Assembly (NCBI GenBank): GCA_947471745.1
Contig: CANJKZ010000768.1
Span: forward strand, 248,001-312,000
Source: Closterium sp. Naga37s-1
Taxonomy: Eukaryota; Streptophyta; Zygnematophyceae; Desmidiales; Closteriaceae
Length of the DNA: 64,000 nt
Direction of reading: 5' to 3'
In this document: one piece after another, positions 61,301 to 64,000 of the stretch
Numbering within the stretch: the first letter of the stretch is position 1
How the letters are laid out: each line of letters opens with the position of its first letter
Made by a program: the position numbers and the translations under genes
Notes under the pieces: model-generated
Database searches by the model: none
Told to the model about the DNA's origin: nothing
What the model saw: only the letters and a program-made list of their open reading frames with translations

Positions 61301-62272
61301 TGGTGACTTTTCTGACCTCTGTAAGGCAAGAACTGGCCTGGATCTTGCCATACTCTCTTTGCGATGGATGTGATGTGAATCTACTGACTTTCTGTAAGAC
61401 AAGTGCTGACTCTTGACATACACCCTGCGATCAACGCAAAGAGGCGGCAGTTGGGGGACAACACCCACAGTCGTGACCCCTCTGCGGCAATTGTTAGGTC
61501 TTGACGTGTGGTCGTGCCTTGGATTGAACAACACCCACAATGTTGAATCTACTGACTTTTCTGATTTCTGTGAGGCAAGTGTTAAGTTAACATACACCCT
61601 TGCCTTAAATGAAGCAATTCCCAAAATGCTAGGCTTATACCCTTCGAAGTCAACACAAACGAGACGACAATTTTGGCGCAGCGCCTGGCATTGAGGACAA
61701 CACAGTTGAGGACAACACTCACACTTCTGTCTCTCCTCACCTCTGGCAAGGGCTGGGCCGAGTCTTGGACGTTCGTCCTTTGAATAACGCAGTTGAGGAC
61801 AACACTCACACTTCTGTCTCTCCTCACCTCTGGCAAGGGCTGGGCCGAGTCTTGGACGTAGACCATCCAATTCACGCAATTGCGGGACAACACTCCCACC
61901 TTCGACTTTCCTCACCTCTGTGGCGAGTGCTGAGTCTTGACATACGCCCTTGAGGCCGGGCTGCACAAAGATCACCGAGTTCTTAGTGGATCCTGGCAAA
62001 GGCATTGCGGGGGAGAAAAAACGAGTAGAATGAGATGGAATCAGCTTCAGTTGGAGGAGCTGACACTTCGCGCCCGGACGGACACGGGACAAGAGAAACG
62101 AGATACAATCTTAAGAAAGAGACAACAGCTTTAAGAGTAATCGTTCACGTCAGACTGAAACGGGATCGACTCTTGCCATCACTCTTAGCCGTCAAATGGT
62201 TACGAGCGGAGTAAGAGAAGACTCACCTACGTCTTTGTTGATAACCCCGTCTTTAGATGATCCGCTTCCCAT
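55351..62272 (-). CDS. PP2C-type protein serine/threonine phosphatase (six exons)
   Basis: Exons 62227-62272, 61916-61992, 60310-60606, 58889-59027, 57289-57506 and 55351-55515 join with matching phases to exactly 313 residues. The start MGSGSSKDG is a likely N-myristoylation signal. Motifs in order are VQPGLKGVCQDSALATE, VGVFDGHGLSGHYV (metal-binding DGH), FHNRDSGSTAVVA, AHIGDSRCVLARIA, AVQLTIDHKASNP, LNYMNTIDRIFLPG, PGLAVARAFGDFELKSHG, VMGSDG then VWDVLSN, and NSRDDISVAVLFF (the final metal Asp). It is a metal-dependent phosphatase, probably membrane-anchored by the acyl chain; its pathway is unknown. Almost every exon has tandem relatives in the introns, so the choice of copies is a model. 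The gene is tail-to-tail with the methyltransferase gene. Confidence 0.88.
55580..57290 (-). repeat. Copies of PP2C exons for NAEVVEIVANTWP and LxCRPDVTVRSID
   Basis: Partial copies of the last exon (VEIVANTWPRSK) lie at about 55600-56050. About eight copies of the exon-5 end (SHGLICRPDVTVRSIDxNDQ, FVVMGSDG) lie at 56240-57290, each with a GTGAGTGG-type donor. The lower ones are the more decayed. Confidence 0.78.
57540..58450 (-). repeat. Copies of the PP2C exon start QEAGGKVLNYMNTIDRI
   Basis: Five or six copies of AEKVRVQEAGGKVLNYMN, then NTIDRIFLP, are separated by GGGAGAGGGG introns. Variants include AQEAGSKALNYMNSIDRIF. Only the lowest (within 57289-57506) continues to AVARAFGDF. Confidence 0.8.
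58540..59520 (-). repeat. Copies of the PP2C exon with AHIGDSRCVLARIA
   Basis: Copies of GSELIVAHIGDSRCVLAR lie at about 58970, 59110 and 59260, with a more decayed one near 59490. Copies of the exon end (MEAVQLTIDHKAS) lie at about 58560, 58740 and 58890. The exon at 58889-59027 has both halves. Confidence 0.8.
59590..61125 (-). repeat. Copies of the PP2C exon with FDGHG and FHNRDSGSTAVVA
   Basis: The FDGHGLSGHYV half occurs three times (about 60420-60606, 60700-60865 and 60965-61120). The GGVFGDIDEELRKDLFHNRD half occurs about five times (59600-60410). Only 60310-60606 has both halves in one frame. One half-copy has FDRHG for FDGHG (about 60800), so it would not bind metal normally. Confidence 0.82.
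61215..61900 (-). repeat. Decayed copies of PP2C exon 2 (CQDSALATE)
   Basis: Six or so short copies of GTCAAGACTCAGCACTTGCC-like sequence, followed by a GTGAGG or AGAAA end, are spread through the first intron. Two nearly identical copies at about 61720 and 61815 read YVQDSAQPLPE. None is as complete as 61916-61992. Confidence 0.7.
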
Positions 62273-63690
62273 AGTGAACCGAGTATCGTCAGCTCTGTAG
62301 CGTGGGTCGAAGAAAACTGTACACCAGCAACGACTGCTGAGAGAGTGCTTCTTACAGACTACAGCTCGCTAGTAACGACTGCGGAGAGTGTAGTTCGCTA
62401 TAATTGCAGGTCAAACACAGCTGTATTTCTTTTACCGAAAGCTGGAATATAACACATCTGCAGAGTCTCGATTCAGTAGTGTCTGGAAGGACGAGCTCCA
62501 AGAAAAAAAGAGCTGGGCTGATGCGCTCGGCAGGATGTCGTTTAGCGATGGCTGGGTGAGCAAGGACACAGTTGAAAAGAAAAAAGGTTGTCCTGTAAGG
62601 TGGGCTGAGCTGAGGAAAAAATGTGTGCAAAAACCGTGCAGACAAAACTAAACTAATATTCATTAAAAAGGTACAAAGCAAAGGAGAAGTATTTGCAAGA
62701 AACTCATTGATTAGGACAACAAATAGTCCTTCAATGCGCTTGGAAAAAAAAAAAAAAAAAACGAAAACTGCTTACGTTTTCGCACTCAGCGACTAGAGGT
62801 AGTGACAGCTGCGATTCTTCAGGTAATAACGGAATCGTGCCGAAGCGTCGGATGGAAACGTTCGTGATCTAAATTAGCAGTGCGCGTAGGCCGGCCTTCA
62901 ATAATTACCTAACATGCTCGGATCGTCAATGTAGTACCTAGAAAACTGCAGAGTCACTTCTCATGAGCTCAAATTTCATCCTTGTTGTCACGGCAATGTC
63001 AAGGTCGTTTCCGTCGCACAGCGTCGCAGGGAGAGTCTTGGGTGGTCACGCATTCGCTCCCTGCTTTCTTTCTGCCGCAAGGCATCGCAGACCACAGATT
63101 CTCGTCGGGTAGCCAGTCCGCTCGTCGCAGAAACGCAGGGGACGTCCCCCTTCGTCGAACCTGGGTCAATGACCAGTCAGCTTCCGTGCCGTGCCCTTTC
63201 CGACTCCCCCTGCGACGTTGACGATGCCGAGTCAGCGTGCAGTGTGCTTGACTTCTGTGACTGACGAATGAACAGTCGGTTAGCGAACGTGCATATCCTT
63301 CGCCGAATAACTCCGCCAGTTTATTGGCAGTTGAAATTCGCACAAACGCGCCTGATTGGTCAGCCGTCGCCTTTCCACAACAGCTGGGAACTCCATAAAC
63401 GCATACCTTGAAGTAGAGATATCCCGGCTCTGAAGTGTAGCCCATAGTAGTGCTTATTCTTAGACTACTACCTCAGCCATTAGAATGCCATACCAGGAGC
63501 ACACATCGTATAGATGCAAACTTGTTGTGTATGCCATTCTTTGATTACAAAAATTGTGACGTGAGTACCTCGCCACAAGTTATAACAATAATCATGATGA
63601 ACAAGGCGGTCTCACAATGAAAAACAGCGATAGAAAATGGGTACGTTACGTTGATGCATGACTAGCAAAGTTGTTGGGTGCTTATGTACC
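62273..63690. other. Upstream region of the PP2C gene, no recognised gene
   Basis: It holds the PP2C promoter and 5' UTR. There is a poly-A run of about 18 at 62744-62761. A 148-residue minus-strand open frame (62999-63445) has no recognisable domain. No RNA gene was seen. Confidence 0.4.
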
Positions 63691-63691
63691 A

Positions 63692-63890
63692 CCATTGCCA
63701 TTGCCACCAACACCACCACCATCACCACCACCATCATCACCACTATCACGACCACCACCACCATCACGACCACCACCACCATCACGACGACCACCACCAT
63801 CACCACCATCACCCCCACCACCATCACCACCACCACCATCACCACCACCACCATCACCCCCACCACCATCACCCCCACCACTAGCGCCTA
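63692..63890. repeat. CAC/CAT trinucleotide microsatellite
   Basis: A long run of ACC, ATC and CAC triplets, with an inner period of 15-18 bp (CACCACCACCACCATCACGA). Frames read poly-His or Thr/Ile on plus and Val/Gly on minus; none shows a gene context. Confidence 0.92.
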
Positions 63891-64000
63891 CACTGCTATC
63901 GTTGCTGCCAGTGCCACCGCCTCCGCCGTTGCCACTCCCTCCCCAGACTTCAAGCAGCCGATGCAGGAACATTCTTAGACACCGCAGACCGCCTCAGCAC

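Noticed and set aside
62999-63445. 148-residue minus-strand protein upstream of PP2C
   Set aside because: No recognisable domain, unusual composition, and an overlapping opposite-strand frame of equal quality; insufficient support.
63658-63978. His-rich or Thr-rich metal-binding protein
   Set aside because: Translation of a CAC/CAT microsatellite with no conserved flank.

Overview
The window looks like nuclear DNA of a streptophyte green alga, probably a zygnematophyte of the Closterium type. That assignment is inferred from plant-type gene architectures (an EDR2-like PH/START/DUF1336 protein, a chloroplast-targeted protein, a plant-style PP2C), intron-rich genes, Ty1/copia elements primed like plant ones, and heavy local repetition. 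No sequence search was possible. Sense-strand introns are strongly pyrimidine-rich, so base skew alone shows the direction of transcription.

Layout from left to right. At 1-908 is the start of a minus-strand Ty1/copia element that runs off the left edge. It abuts a degraded LINE ORF1-like sequence (909-1686). At 2593-23926 (minus) is a very large EDR2-like gene. Its conserved exons lie among many tandem copies of themselves, each copied with flanking intron. From 23.9 to 29.6 kb is a poorly resolved region with GC-rich low-complexity DNA and a few minus-strand exon candidates. A 5'-truncated, mutated LINE (to 33383) abuts a Ty1/copia element with 130-134 bp LTRs (33384-40399). That element in turn abuts a broken minus-strand gene with one membrane segment and a Cache-like sensor domain (40400-41001).

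From 42.5 kb the genes are compact or readable. A two-exon plastid-targeted protein lies at 42486-43511 (minus). A two-exon TMEM222/DUF778 membrane-protein gene lies at 44015-47421 (minus), and its single intron holds about 75 nearly identical copies of a 28-bp unit. A divergently transcribed type II membrane methyltransferase of the METTL24/FkbM kind lies at 48328-54066 (plus; five exons, 422 residues). A PP2C protein phosphatase lies tail-to-tail with it at 55351-62272 (minus; six exons, 313 residues). The methyltransferase and PP2C models were built by matching splice sites and phases, and both close exactly in frame.

Two patterns stand out. First, three of the four large or readable host genes (EDR2-like, methyltransferase, PP2C) have nearly every exon locally multiplied into intact, partial and decayed copies. 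Some copies are intact, have lengths not divisible by three and keep both splice sites, so they look like mutually exclusive cassettes. Second, a dispersed family of short palindromes, TTTTGAG-N4-CTCAAAA with a self-complementary variable centre (TCGA, GCGC, ACGT, AATT), repeatedly sits at the junctions between such duplicated blocks. It often has flanking bases extended as inverted arms. I do not recognise this as a described element. It is the best candidate here for an undescribed process, although an assembly artefact must be excluded.
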